Source: Gambelia wislizenii (Eukaryota > Chordata > Lepidosauria > Squamata > Crotaphytidae). From it: a DNA stretch of 64,000 bases. The first letter of the stretch is position 1, and every line of letters begins with the position of its first letter. The stretch spans positions 245,496,645 through 245,560,644 of the forward strand of contig JAUMIR010000005.1 of the NCBI GenBank assembly GCA_030847615.1, read 5' to 3'. The position numbers and the translations under genes are program-made. The notes under the pieces were generated by a model. It was not told where the DNA came from and did no database searches. It saw only the letters and a list, made by a program, of their open reading frames with translations. Of the stretch, positions 44,266-55,253 are shown in pieces.

Positions 44266-44842
44266 GGACTTTAACAGATTGGTCAAATACAGCATCATAA
44301 GGACTCCTAATGATTGTGAAAGGGTGCACGTACCAGATGACATTGCCCTTTCACAATCATATACTGTTAAAAAGCCATACTTTTTTATTGACGGCCAGAG
44401 CCATCAATTGATCCCCGTTCCGCTTTGTTGCCGGCATTGCCAGTGTTTGATTCCTCACACCATTGTATATATGTGACTACAGCATCAATGGGCAAACACA
44501 TCCAGGTGGTATTGCGACAGCCAGGTAGGGGACGCTCTTTTTAATGACACTCCTCCCCCATATACTTGGAACTTTTAAAGTGTGTTTGGTGCTTTTCTTA
44601 ACATTTTGTGTCTTTATTTTGTTTGGTTTTTAAAATTCCTAAGCTAGCATCTTCTTGTGAGAATCCAGGAGATTGCAACCCTAGAAGTAAACGAAACTCC
44701 GTTTGTGCTCTGTTACTGCCACTGAAGCCTCATGGATGCTGCTGAAGGTAAGTGTGGTGGTGGGTTCTTTTGCTGGCATAAAAGCACCACAATTTATGCC
44801 AGCAAAAGATCTTTTCGGGGGGTGGGTGGGCTGATAAAGTCC
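44266..44842. mobile_element. TIR element (GGACTTTATCAG family), TSD TGA
   Basis: Termini ggactttaacagattggtca and gggctgataaagtcc with TGA on both sides (44263-44265, 44843-44845). Contains the gtgaaagggtgcacgtacca / ccctttcacaatcatata and ttattgacggccagagccat hairpins and a gctggcataaaagcaccaca atttatgccagc hairpin near the right end. Confidence 0.9.
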
Positions 44843-45066
44843 TGAGTTTCTGGTTCAAAATTTCTAATGCGGGTCAGTCCACTACATTCTGGGGAAGACT
44901 GTTCCACCATCTTAACACAAGGGTGGGGCCCTCTTTCAACCTGAAGGCCAAATTCCATTTCATGGTGAAAACATTCCTGACATGGGCAGGGCAAAAAGAT
45001 GGGACCTAAAATATCAGCATAGCTTAAAGCTCTCAACTGTCAACAAGTAAGCCTTAGCAGGCATCC

Positions 45067-45195
45067 CTCCAACATTTCACAGATGTGGCCAAGCAACACC
45101 AGAATGTGGTCAAAATGGCAAAGGTTATTAATGAGGAAGAACACTCAAGCTAGAAGAGGCTATAGCAGTTTACTTTTTCCTGAGCCTACTGGGAC
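45067..45195 (+). repeat. R400 dispersed repeat, fragment
   Basis: ccctccaacatttcacagat gtggccaagcaacaccagaa and tcaagctagaagaggctata to gagcctactggg. Confidence 0.7.
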
Positions 45196-45239
45196 ACCCT
45201 CACGGGGCTCTCACAGAGAGGAAGCGACAGGCCTGTTCT

Positions 45240-45515
45240 CTGCTACCCCAGATGGTTTGGCCAGGTCTAATGGTTTGAAGGTACAGGAGAGTAGATTTTG
45301 ACTGATCATTAGCAGGAACCTCTTCACAGTAAGAGCAGTTCAGCAATGGAATCAATTGCCTAGAGAGGTGGTGGGTTCTCCTTTTGATGTCTTCGAAAAG
45401 AGGCTGGACAGTTATCTGTCGGGGAAGCTTTAGCCAGAGATTCTGCATTGAGCAGGGGGTTCGACTCGATGGCCCATGAGGCCCTTTCCAGCTCTATGAT
45501 TCTATGACTCTATGT
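45240..45515 (+). mobile_element. CR1 LINE 3' end (different subfamily)
   Basis: Encodes a decayed CR1 C-terminus (VRAVQQWNQLP-like: gtaagagcagttcagcaatg gaatcaattgcct) and ends with ttcgactcgatggcccatga ggccctttccagctctatga ttctatg. It differs from the 24 kb and 30 kb copies in this last block. Confidence 0.8.
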
Positions 45516-45660
45516 GGTGTAATACCACTTCTGTTTGACTCCAATAAGTTTTGCTAGATATGGGCATCCCATAGTTTAGTGGTGGGCAACTAAATGGAGG
45601 GTAGGGGGAATTCTTCACATACTTATACCCTCTGCACACCAGAAGTGACATTACACTTAT

Positions 45661-47051
45661 GGGGTTAGTATACACTAGCCAGGATATGCCGGCTCCCCAC
45701 CAGTGTATCCTGGCTCTGGCCCATCCTGCCCCTATTACCTAGAGAAAATGGGCTGGTATCCAAACAGAATGCCGGCTCATTACTGCCATTCCTGCTACCA
45801 TGGTCTTCATTTCCCCTGCTGCCTCAAAGCCAGGAAGGGGCCCCACAACATGTGGCTACAGGTCCCCTGCTTGTGACCAGCCTTGGCAGCAGAGAGGGAT
45901 GGCAGTAGCAAGGGATGGCATGCTGGGATGGACATGCGGGGCCCAGTCTAGTGGTACCAGATTAAACTGGGTATTTTCATATAACAGTTTATTGGGCTGT
46001 TACCTGAATTGCTTGGGGTCCGTGGGGACCCTCTGATGTCCTAATATTAAATTGGGGAATTTAGCTAACTCAACTTGGCATGCAAGAGATCGGGCAATGG
46101 CAGGACCTTTAAACCTATGTATACAGGTAATAATGGAGGAGATTCTAAGCCAAAAAGTACAATTTAATGATCTTTATTGGAAATTAATATCAACAACACT
46201 CACACAAACACTCAGGCTTCAGACATTCACACAAGGCTATCAAAGATAGTCGGAAGTATTTGGATAGAGGAATAGAGTATGACGGATTATACTGTACCAA
46301 TCCTGTAGAGTGGAGATTGAGAAGTACACTGTCAGCAAGGAGATCTGGACAATAGACTGGTGACACAAACTGTCGTGATGTCAGAAAGCAGGGGATTCGT
46401 GCACACTTTGGTGGTGTTTTAGGGTGATATTTATATGAAATATTTCCCCTGAAGGGATAGTAGTTTGAGTGAAATACAATGGTTCTTGGAGGTTCCCAGG
46501 CCAAAACAAAGGGTACTCCAGATGAGTTAATGATTTCTAATAGGTGCTACATTTGGAATTGAATAAGAACAGGTAAGGTCTTTTGTTGGAGGGGAGCAGG
46601 AGAGGAAGGACCTGTTTTAAAAGCATTAAGGTCTCTTGCTATCATTGAGTGGATTAGTGAATGATTCACCTTCAAGTGTTAAGTCCTGATCTAAGTATTT
46701 GGTTTTTTGAGAATTTCCAAAGGCCCCTCCCTTGGTCTTGCATGAATCCCGCCTTGGTATTTGGAGGTTCCTGGTTTACCTTCTATCATGTGGATGGCCA
46801 CACTTTTTATTAAATATATTAATAAATACACAAATTATTAAATATAGCCAATTATTAGATATTCCAAGATGGGGACTATCAGGCTAGGTAACAGGGCCTT
46901 ATCCCGGCTTGCCCCCATTCCAGCCCCGTATCTGCCCCGAGGGTGGTGAGGACCTCCTGGTAACAGAACAGGATAAATGCCCTGCATCATCTGGACAGCA
47001 GGGCTCTGGAACAGGGGCAAGCCGGGGTATTTGGCCTGTGTAGATAAGCCC
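45661..47051 (-). mobile_element. TIR element (family K), split by an unclassified insertion
   Basis: The left part (45661-~45975: tacactagccaggatatgcc ggctcccc ... gtggtaccagattaaactgg) and right part (~46885-47051: cccggcttgcccccattcca gccccg ... gtgtagataagccc) match the family K copy at 30.5 kb in reverse orientation. Confidence 0.75.
45980..46885. mobile_element. Unclassified ~0.9-kb insertion in family K element
   Basis: This sequence interrupts the K element and matches nothing else that I recognise in the window. It has no coding signature. A long terminal repeat or another non-autonomous element is possible; exact borders are uncertain by tens of bases. Confidence 0.45.
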
Positions 47052-48002
47052 TTGGTCAGCATTTTTTATCTCTTTGCAACTGGAAGTGTTGAAGGGATTT
47101 AGGGTGTTGTGAGGAAGGCAAACCACTGTATCTACATGCAGTTTTGGTGCCTTTGGGGCAATTTTCAAACAGAAACTCAGCCTCAAACTGCCCAAATTTG
47201 GAGGTGCTGTCACTGCTGCCCTTTCTCCACCTCACACTAGTTACAGCAAAATATGTTTACATAAATGTTTCTTAATTCATGTCATTGAGATCAACCTGAT
47301 AGACAAGTTATTTCTTTCTGCCCTTGCATCTATCTGTTATTACCTCTGCTGTTGCTTTTTTGTTTTCCGCTGAGCTTGATTTTATTTATCATCCATCATG
47401 TCGTGTGTCCTCGTTTTACCATTTTGCTCTTTGAATTCCTTGTCATAAATATGTTCTCTTTTTGTGCACAATGGCTGAAACAAACAAACAAATCTGAATC
47501 TGAGTTTATTTACAGAGCAATTATGCAGAAAAGAGCTCTCTCTGTAGGTTAAAGCCTGTCTGCTTTCAGCCATCATCACGCCTTCTGTGTTTTATTTCTC
47601 ATTCCTTACTAAACACACTTTTTGAAAATGAACAAAAAAGATAAGAGTTTAAACACCTATCGTAACTCTTTAGAGCAGCAGTGTTCTGTCAAAATTATTA
47701 TTTGTGTCTAAGGGGAAACCGTACCAGTATTTCCCCGCAGCATGTGCTGGCATCTTGGCTGCTCTGCAGAAATAAAGTAGCTTAGAAGTTGTCAGAATGA
47801 AATACCTATTCAGTAAAATACACCCAAAGAAGCAGGTAGTATTCTCTTTTCTTGTGGATTTTCAGACTTAGCAAGCAGCAGGGGCCATCCTGCTGCTTTC
47901 CAGGGCAGGAGAAAGAATGTTTCATCATCTTAATCCCAATATTACTCAAGCGAGCTGAGTTTAAAGCCACCACTTAATGCCAAAGATTCCCATGTGCTCA
48001 TG
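47052..48002. other. Intergenic spacer
   Basis: No recognised gene or repeat. Confidence 0.4.
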
Positions 48003-48326
48003 CAGCCTATCCCAAGCTGCCACCCTCCAAAAACATCAAGTATATCAGACTGGAGATGTTGGGAGTGCAGTCCAACACAGCTGGAGGGCACCAAGTTGGG
48101 GAAGGCTGCAGTATACAATGCAGTATACAATAGGATTATAAAGTATTCCCATTGTTCATGATTGTTTGGCTTTTATTTAAAACTTTATAACAGGGATGTG
48201 AATTATTTGGCATTCCAAATGTTGTTAAACAATAATGCTTATTTTGGTTTTTTTGCCACTGGCTATGTTCTCTAGGGTTGATGAGCGTTGCAATCCTACA
48301 ACATCTGGAAGGCCACACAATCCCTT
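48003..48326. mobile_element. Two foldback MITEs (family Q) in tandem
   Basis: 48003-48112: ctatcccaagctgccaccct cc versus ggagggcaccaagttgggga ag. 48190-48326: cagggatgtgaattatttgg cattccaaatgttgtt versus caacatctggaaggccacac aatcc. Two separate insertions about 80 bp apart. Confidence 0.6.
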
Positions 48327-48329
48327 TCT

Positions 48330-48425
48330 CACTTTATTTATTTATTTATATATGTATTTATTGTCTTACCTTTCTCCTGGTGCAGGACCTACAGCAGCTT
48401 ACAACATTAAAAAAAAACCCCCATA
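48330..48425 (-). mobile_element. L2-like 3' end, short
   Basis: tttatttatttatttatata followed by gtcttacctttctcctggtg and acctacagcagcttacaaca is the reverse of an L2-type 3' terminus. Confidence 0.55.
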
Positions 48426-48607
48426 TCCATGTAAAATTCATCCGTTAATGCTGCACTTACTAACTGGAAGGTGGGCATTTGGACCATATGTGAGAAATCG
48501 TTTTGGGTAGAGGTGGCACTTTGTTCTAGAATGAAATATTGGCTATTCATATTAGATTTTGTTTGCTTGGAGTAATGATGAATTGAGATCAGTTTGGGAC
48601 CGAAAAA

Positions 48608-48837
48608 ACAGTGTACATTGGGTCATTGGTATCCACTGGGGTTTGGTTCTGCTGCCCCGTGGATACCAAAATCCGTGGATGCTCAAGTCTCATTATATAC
48701 AGTGGCATAGTAAAATGGTGTCCCTTATATAAAATGGGGAAATAAAGGTTTCCTTTTTGGATTTTTTTTTTTAAATTCAATCTGTTGATAATTGAATCCA
48801 TGGATGTAGAGTCCATAGATACAGAGGGCTGACTGTA
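48608..48837 (+). mobile_element. Tigger-like MITE, diverged
   Basis: ggtatccactggggtttggt, gtggataccaaaatccgtgg, tggtgtcccttatataaaat and the right end agagggctgactgta. The left TIR is altered (acagtgtacattgggtca). Confidence 0.8.
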
Positions 48838-49609
48838 ATACAGCAGAGGAAGCAGTGTAGTAGAATGAATTTGAATTTAGGTACAGGAATTGAGGCCAGC
48901 TCCAGCATTAGACAGTGGGAGATATCACATGGGTTGTAAGAATAGAAGACTACTATAACGTGAATAAGTTGAGTCATTGTCAAAATGACTGAGAAGATTG
49001 TCCTGTTCAGAATGCTTTCTTGTTTAAGGTGTTGTCAGTATCTTTGACACAACAGACAAATTTATTAGTCCCAGAGTTCATCAGAGTTAAATAGGATAAG
49101 TAGTTGTTTTAAATGCCAGGCGTCTTTTTGGAGTGTGTGAAGTAACAAAATTGAAAATATGCCTCCCAACATATGCAAAGTAACTTTCATTCATTACTTC
49201 AGGAGTCACTGGATGAAATCCTCTTTGTCAACTATGCTGGTGTAGCACAGGAGGGTGGTATAGGCAGTGGTAGCAGTACGAAAAATTAGGTTGTGGGTGC
49301 AGTGGCTGTGAAGGAGGTAAGGCATTGGGGAAATAGGCTGATCAGAACCACCATAGTTTCTCTACCTTCCGTCACCAACACAGTGCAGCCTTGGGAAAAA
49401 GTGCAACAAGGAAAAGTGTAAAGCACCAAGAGGTTTTGGCCACTGCCAGCTGCTAGCCTGCTGTACATCTGAGGCTGAGGACTGGAAGATTTCTACAGCA
49501 GAAAGTTGTAATGGTCAGATGCTGATATCTTTCTAAACATTTAAGGCTTATAAGATTTTGTATGTTATCTGTGATATGAACAGATGTGGTTTGCACATTT
49601 TCCATAGTG
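48838..49609. other. Intergenic spacer
   Basis: No recognised gene or repeat. Confidence 0.4.
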
Positions 49610-49624
49610 TATAAAGTGGTTATA

Positions 49625-50301
49625 AAGTGTATAAACACCTGAGGCGAAGCACAAATATCAATGTGTATAGAGCCATTGTACTGTCTATTCTCCTTTACGG
49701 GTCTGAAACATGGGTCACCTATCGCCACCACCTATGACTCCTTGAATGCTTTCATCAGCGCTGTATACGCACAATCCTAAATATACACTGGACTGACTAT
49801 GTGACGAATGTTGCTGTCCTTGAGCATGCAGGGATCACCAGCATTGAGGCCATGATATTGAGAACACAGCTGCGCTGGGCAGGGCACATTTCTAGGATGG
49901 AGGACCATTGCCTCCCCAAAATAGTACTCTACGGTGAACTCGCCACAGGTCAGCGTAAGAGGGGCTCTCCAAAAAAGTGATACAAGGACTCCTGGAAACA
50001 ACATCTCAGGCTCGGCCAAATTGATCACCAACAATGGTCTGCCCTGGCCTCACATCGAGAGGCATGGAGACGCACTATCCACAATGCTGCAGCCTTATTT
50101 GAGAACTCACGCCGAACAAGTCTTGAAGAGAAACAACGCAGAAAGAATCACAACCCGGAAACATCACTCAAGGAGACCTTCTGCTGTGCTTTCTGCAACC
50201 GGACTTGTTTATCTCGGATTGGCCTTTTTAGTCATCAGCGCGCTTGCAGAAAGCGCGGGAGGAGTCCTTCCTGAATCTTCATTTGCGAAGAAAAGCCAGA
50301 G
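49625..50301 (+). pseudogene. RTE-like LINE 3' half (subfamily B)
   Basis: Plus-strand translation from NKHLRRSTNINVYRAIVLSI through LLYGSETWVTYRHHL, WTDYVTNVAVLEHAGITSIE, LYGELATGQRKRGSPKK to CAFCNRTCLSRIGLFSHQRA-C. Stops interrupt it: one after RHHL (tgactcc) and one in KK*YKDS (TGA in place of CGA), plus a lost codon (EEKQRRKN). The KK*YKDS stop and the neighbouring SWKQH change recur in the copy at 55.3 kb. Ends gaagaaaagccagag. Confidence 0.85.
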
Positions 50302-50625
50302 ATAAAGTGGTTGTGGAATGTGAATCATGGGATCATTTTGAGTTAATAAAGGCATTGGGAAATACTTTTAATGGAAAACTAGTGATTTAGCAGCAGCCAA
50401 GGCCAGCCAAAACATTTTGTTGCCTGAGACAAAGAATAAGAGGACACCACCTCCCATTCAATGAACACAAACCAATTAGATTAGCAGATGAATTTGCTGT
50501 CTTCGTCTGTACCTGATGCAGAGCATGGAGAAGTTATTTTTGGGACTATGGTTCCTAGAATTTTCCAGGCAGCTTGGCTGTTGGCAATGATGCACAGAAA
50601 ATTCCAAGACCTGAGTCCACGAAAT
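50302..50625. other. Intergenic spacer
   Basis: Nothing recognised. Confidence 0.4.
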
Positions 50626-50943
50626 ACTTTTTCAAATGGGGAATAAAACCCCTGTTGAGGTCGGGAGGAGGACAGTGCTGTCTCACTTACAGTGCTCCAT
50701 TTCATACAACACCGTCCTTCTCACGACCTTCCCCCGTGCTGAGGGTGGGAGAAACGCGCTGCCTTTATTAATGGGGAACCCCCATCAATAAAAAGCGACG
50801 TGTTTTTCTTTCCCTCGGCACAGAGGAAGCACAGGGAAGGTCAGGAGAAGGACGGAGTCATATGAAATGGAGCACTGTATGTGAGACAGCACCATCCTCC
50901 TCCCGACCTCGACGGGGTTTTTATTCCCCATTTGAAAAAGTCC
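50626..50943. mobile_element. 318-bp palindromic element
   Basis: Left end actttttcaaatggggaata aaacccc, right end ggggtttttattccccattt gaaaaagtcc; the arms pair across the element around about 50783 (attaatggggaacccccatc). Ends resemble GGACTTTTTCA, close to the 27.4 kb palindrome. No clear target duplication. Confidence 0.85.
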
Positions 50944-51029
50944 AAAGTAACTTTTTCAAACTCTCACCATGTATTACTTTCAAAGTTTGGTGTCCCACAT
51001 TTCCCCACTTAACACCTAAGCACACAAAC

Positions 51030-51375
51030 TTCCAAGTATCCTGCTTTGGCAGGGACAGTCCCAGTTGATCCTCTATTGTCCCAATTTTTCAGCTGCTATT
51101 ACAATGCTCCATTTTCTCCCTTTGTTCTCAGCTTATTTCAGTTGCTGTAAACTGAGTTCAAAGTGCAAAAGTATTTTGTATTCAGTTAACTCAGCACAAA
51201 GCTAGGATAGGAGGGGTGGAGTCTTGCCCTTCCCAGTAGGCTCAGACAAAGAAAACTGCTGCAGTCTCTCCTAACTTGTGTGTTCTTCCTCATTGATAAC
51301 TTTTGCTATCTTGGCCACAATCTGAAGTTGCTTGACCATATGTGTCCTTGTTTTCATCTGTCAAATGTTAGAGGG
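51030..51375 (-). repeat. R400 dispersed repeat, near full length
   Basis: aagtatcctgctttggcagg gacagtcccagttgatcctc through gaactgagttcaaagtgcaa-like to atctgtcaaatgttagaggg. Confidence 0.8.
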
Positions 51376-52215
51376 TATGAGTATTCCTTGCCTAAGGAAA
51401 CCCTATGAGATTCAGGCACAAACATACACATGGGTAACGCTTATGGTGCAAGCCATCTGTATGCTATATGAAGCAATATATCTCTGCCCTGCTGTTGAAG
51501 AAAGATATTTAGTGTCACATCTGGACTGGAAATATCCTTTTTGTCCTAGAAAGCTTATGAGTTGTGAGAAAGGGAACTGAGAGTCAGAGAGAAGGGGTGG
51601 GTGAGAGGGATAGCTCTGGGAGAAGTTTTTATTGAGGAAAGTATGTAAATCCTTCAACACACCATTAATTAAAAAAATACTCTCAAAATGGGGCTCAGTT
51701 ACTAAACAGTTTTTATCCCAGGCAGAAGCGAGATATCCTCATCCCGAGTTCATCTCTTATTGTTTACACGATTTGTCCCAGGATGAACAATATCCCGGGA
51801 TTTTTGTTTACATGACAACCTTTTCCATGATAAAAGCAAGATCCCAAGACATAGTAGCCCGTGTTTTTCTTTTGTTTGTTTGTTTACACGGGAAAAGGTT
51901 CCGGGATATTATTTTTTTTTAGCTGTCAGTCAAGGATGCAATTACTCGTTTTTTCACAACCTTTGTGACGCATTTCCTGTGGAGTTTCCTGCCCTGCCAC
52001 AAATGTTTGCTCAAGCTTCTGGACTGGTCAGTAAAGGAAGGTGAACGCAACCCCCTCTGCACAATTCATGTCAAAAATAATCCCCTGATGGGCTTGCCAG
52101 CTCCATTTACGCTGAATAACGTGGCTGTAAATCTACAGAGGTTAATGCCAAATAAAACTTCTTTGTCTTTAAGAACCCACAAGAATCACTCTTGGTTTTA
52201 CAACACAGGAACAAT
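51376..52215. other. Intergenic; contains a short 5S-SINE tail piece
   Basis: 51378-51412 (gagtattccttgcctaagga aaccctatgag) matches the body of the 5S-derived SINE. 51700-51915 contains repeated gtttacac/tcccgggat motifs that may belong to an unrecognised TIR element. No gene supported. Confidence 0.4.
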
Positions 52216-52371
52216 GAATACCAGGAGCTGTAGGCTATATTTCAGAGGAAGGAACTTGCAAAGCCACCTAAGAAAACCAGATGAAATTTGTGGGGTTGCA
52301 ATAAATCAATAGGCAGCTTGAAGGCACGCACACGCACATGCACATGCACATACACACACACACACAAGGCT
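52216..52371 (+). repeat. 5S rRNA-derived SINE, 5'-truncated
   Basis: gaataccaggagctgtaggc is the end of the 5S rRNA portion, followed by tatatttcagaggaaggaac, ccacctaagaaaaccagatg, agcttgaaggcacgcac and a (ca)n tail, as in the near-complete copy at 57.1 kb. Confidence 0.75.
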
Positions 52372-52640
52372 CCTTGCAGCCGGGAGGAAAGGCTTTGCTT
52401 TCAGCCAAGAGGAGGCAAAAAAGACAGGTTTTCCTTGCAGCTGGGAGGAAAGGCTTTGCTTTCAGCTGGCAGAGGAGAGGGAAAGGACAGGCTTTCCTTG
52501 GAGCTGGAGGAAAGGCTTTGCTTTCAGCCAGGAGGGGAGGCAAAAAGGACACACTTTCCTTGCAGCTGGGAGGAAAGGCTTTGCTTTCAACCAGGAGGGG
52601 AGGCAAAAAGGACATGCTTTCCTTGGAGCCGAGAGGTTGG
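52372..52640. repeat. 62-bp minisatellite, about four units
   Basis: ccttgcagctgggaggaaag starts recur at 52372, 52433, 52496, 52558 and 52621 (period 61-63). Each unit carries gctttgctttcagcc and a gaggcaaaaaggaca part. It abuts the (ca)n tail of the 5S-derived SINE. Open frames on both strands are products of the repeat. Confidence 0.9.
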
Positions 52641-53207
52641 CAATGTAAAAATCAATTGAAAAGTGTGACTGACCCCTCCTTCTCTGAACTCTGTGTCTGC
52701 CCCTGCCCACCTCAATTTCCAGGCATCAACTACTCCCGAGATACTTTATCCTGACCTGTTCACATATCCGATTTTCCGCAACCTCCCAAGACTTTTTTTA
52801 AAACACGGGACAAACTGCGGGACGAAAAGTCACACTCCTTGGAGGATTTATGGTGGTCCCCCTTCTGAAAAGCTCGAGATCATCATGATGAACGTGTGAA
52901 CAACCAGGATCCATCACGAATTCATCCTAGAACATTTTTGCCGTGTAAATGGGCCTATGGACCACATAGTCATGTAGTGGAGTCAGGACTAATAAGGTCA
53001 GAATGCCAGGACGTTTTGATTTCGAATGCACCATCTGCCAACATCTTCATGCATCTCTATTCCCTTTGAACTTGGCTTCATCCTCACAGTAGCTGGGTGC
53101 AGGTGCTTACAAATTCTTCCAGCAACAGTCTATTGTTGGGGACCTATCCCCATTATGGGAAATATTGGGGAGTAGATTAGTCTTGAATGATCAATTAAGA
53201 CCCATTG
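52641..53207. other. Intergenic spacer
   Basis: No recognised gene. May include the right part of an unrecognised TIR element ending near ccgtgtaaatgggcctat (52943). Confidence 0.35.
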
Positions 53208-53218
53208 TCTTTACATAG

Positions 53219-53459
53219 AGAGAGCCAGTGTGGTGTAGTGGTTTGAGTGTTGGACTAGGACACTGGGAGACCAGGGTTCAAACCCCTGCTCAGCCTTGGA
53301 AACCCACTGGGTGAACTTGGGCAAGTCACACTCTCTCAGCCTCAGAGGAAGGCAAGGGCAAATTCCTCTGAATGATTTCTGCCAAGAAAACCCCATGATA
53401 TGATCCCTTTAGGTTCTTCCATAAGTCATAAATGACCTGAACACACACAACAAGAACAA
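53219..53459 (+). repeat. tRNA-derived SINE (type A), full length with TSD
   Basis: gagccagtgtggtgtagtgg (A box) and gaccagggttcaaacccctg (B box) form the tRNA-like pol III promoter. The body has cccactgggtgaacttgggc and ctcagcctcagaggaaggca; the tail is acacacacaacaagaac. Perfect 11-bp target duplication tctttacatag at 53208-53218 and 53460-53470. Confidence 0.95.
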
Positions 53460-53470
53460 TCTTTACATAG

Positions 53471-54689
53471 GAGATAAAAATGGCTAGAACTGGTTTCTTG
53501 ACATGGATCAGTACAGCTGCCTGCATTTGGGATTTTTTTGAGGGGAAGGTATGGCTATGGGGGGGGGCGGTTTGTCACTACAGCAGTTTGCACCAGCAGA
53601 ATCAAATATGTCACTCTACAGGGAGCCAGTCACTTGGCAACCGTGTGAGTCTGGTTTCCAAGACTACACTGCAGAAACTCCCAGAAAGATGGCAACTGGT
53701 GACTGAGCAAGCTTCCCACTTTGTAGGGGGTAATGGCCTGGTTTTCAGATGTAATCAAACCTTTAATTTATGCTCATCTTGCCACTGTAAAGGTCAGCAT
53801 ATGTTTTGCGTGTACCCAGAAAAATATAATGAGTAGTAAATCCCCCATGGTATGTTATAACGCTGTTCCATATCAAAATCTGTGGATCAGAATCAGCTTT
53901 CGATTTGATGCTGTCTATCAGGAATCTAAGCAACACACTTTCATTCTCTCTCTAAATATCTATTTTACAACTCAAGAGCAGATATTCATCTTTATGTTTA
54001 TTTTTTTTAAAAAAAATGCATTTCCCCTTAGCAATCACATTCTGCTTTAGTTGTGATGACATGAAGTGAAAGAGATTAGTTTCAGAGCTTTGCAGGGCTG
54101 TTAGATAAGGAAGAGAGCCACTGATTTGACAGAGAGGAGGGAGGGTATAGCACATAGAAGAAGCTGCCATTTACACAACTGAAACAAACAAACAAACCCA
54201 GAAACATCTGCTCTCCCTATTTATTTATTTATTTTAACAAAAATGTATTTTAATTCACTTAATGATGGCAAATTCTTCTTTGCTCCCTAGGTTCTATGCT
54301 CACTTGGTGTTCTCCCCCCCCACACACACACACTTGCCCCCCTCAACTCCTTCTTGCTCTGGGCTTCTCGCAGTGGCTGCTAAGAATAACAATGGATATC
54401 CTGGGCTGAAGATGCTGCGGGTGAGAAAATGCCTGTGTTATGCTGGATTACTTAAGCAAATTTATATTTAGATCACAGGGGGGGAAAGCACCTGCCAGTT
54501 GGCATTAATTGGTATGAATTCCTTGAGGCATCTTTCATAAACTGGAAGAAAACTATGCAGTTTACCAGAATGCATTAAATATAAAAGATGAACTAAGAGT
54601 TTGGAGTTGGAAAATAATAAATGATAAGTCAGGGTAAATCTCAGTTGTGTTAACTCATTGTTATTTTTCCACATCCTATATTTCTGGAA
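53471..54689. other. Intergenic spacer
   Basis: No recognised gene or repeat; short (ca)n at about 54319-54333. Confidence 0.4.
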
Positions 54690-55253
54690 TAGACAGTACA
54701 ATGGTTCTATACACACTGATTTTTGTGCTTCATCTCAGGTGTTTATTACTCCATATTCTTTTGTAAAGTCTTCCAATTGCGCTATATGCCTTTGCTAATC
54801 TGTGATCGATCTCTTTGTCAATCTTGGCATCTGAGGAGATTATGCTTCCCAGGTAGGTGAACTGCTGAATGGACTTAAGCACAGATTTGCCAACGGCAAT
54901 GTGGGGATGATGGTGTTCGTCCTGTGGTGCAGGCTGGTAAAGAACTTCCGTTTTCTTAAGGTTGACTTCCAGTCCAAACAGCTCTACAGCTGTTGCGAAG
55001 CAGAATGTTAGGCGCTGCAGAGCTGCTTCTGTGTGGGCAACAAGGGCAGCAGCATCAGCAAAGAGCAGCTCATGAACTAGATAGTTTAGAGTCTTAGTGC
55101 GAGCCCTCAGACAGCTTAAGTTAAACAAGCTACCCTCAGTATGGAAAGTATATAGATGCTGTCTTCTTCTTCAAGCTCTGCCGTAGGCCTTTGGAGCATC
55201 ATGCTGAAGAAGATTGTAAATAAAGTTGGAGCAAGAAGACAACCTTGCTTCAC
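54690..55253 (-). pseudogene. RTE-like LINE, inverted 5' segment
   Basis: The minus strand encodes the RT palm and thumb: YLVHELLFADAAALVAHTEA, LFGLEVNLKKTEVLYQPA, DEHHHPHIAVGKSVLKSIQQ, FTYLGSIISSDAKIDKEIDH, RLYKRIWSNKHLR. The catalytic box is FADA instead of F/YADD, so the second aspartate is lost (GCT codon). It abuts head to head with the plus-strand 3' segment at 55254, and the two are adjacent but non-overlapping parts of the element, as expected from twin-priming inversion. Confidence 0.85.

Noticed and set aside
52268..52754. Open frames of 82-138 codons on both strands
   Set aside because: Generated by the 62-bp minisatellite.
53219..53290. A functional tRNA gene
   Set aside because: Has A and B boxes but no proper cloverleaf, and continues into a SINE body with target duplications.
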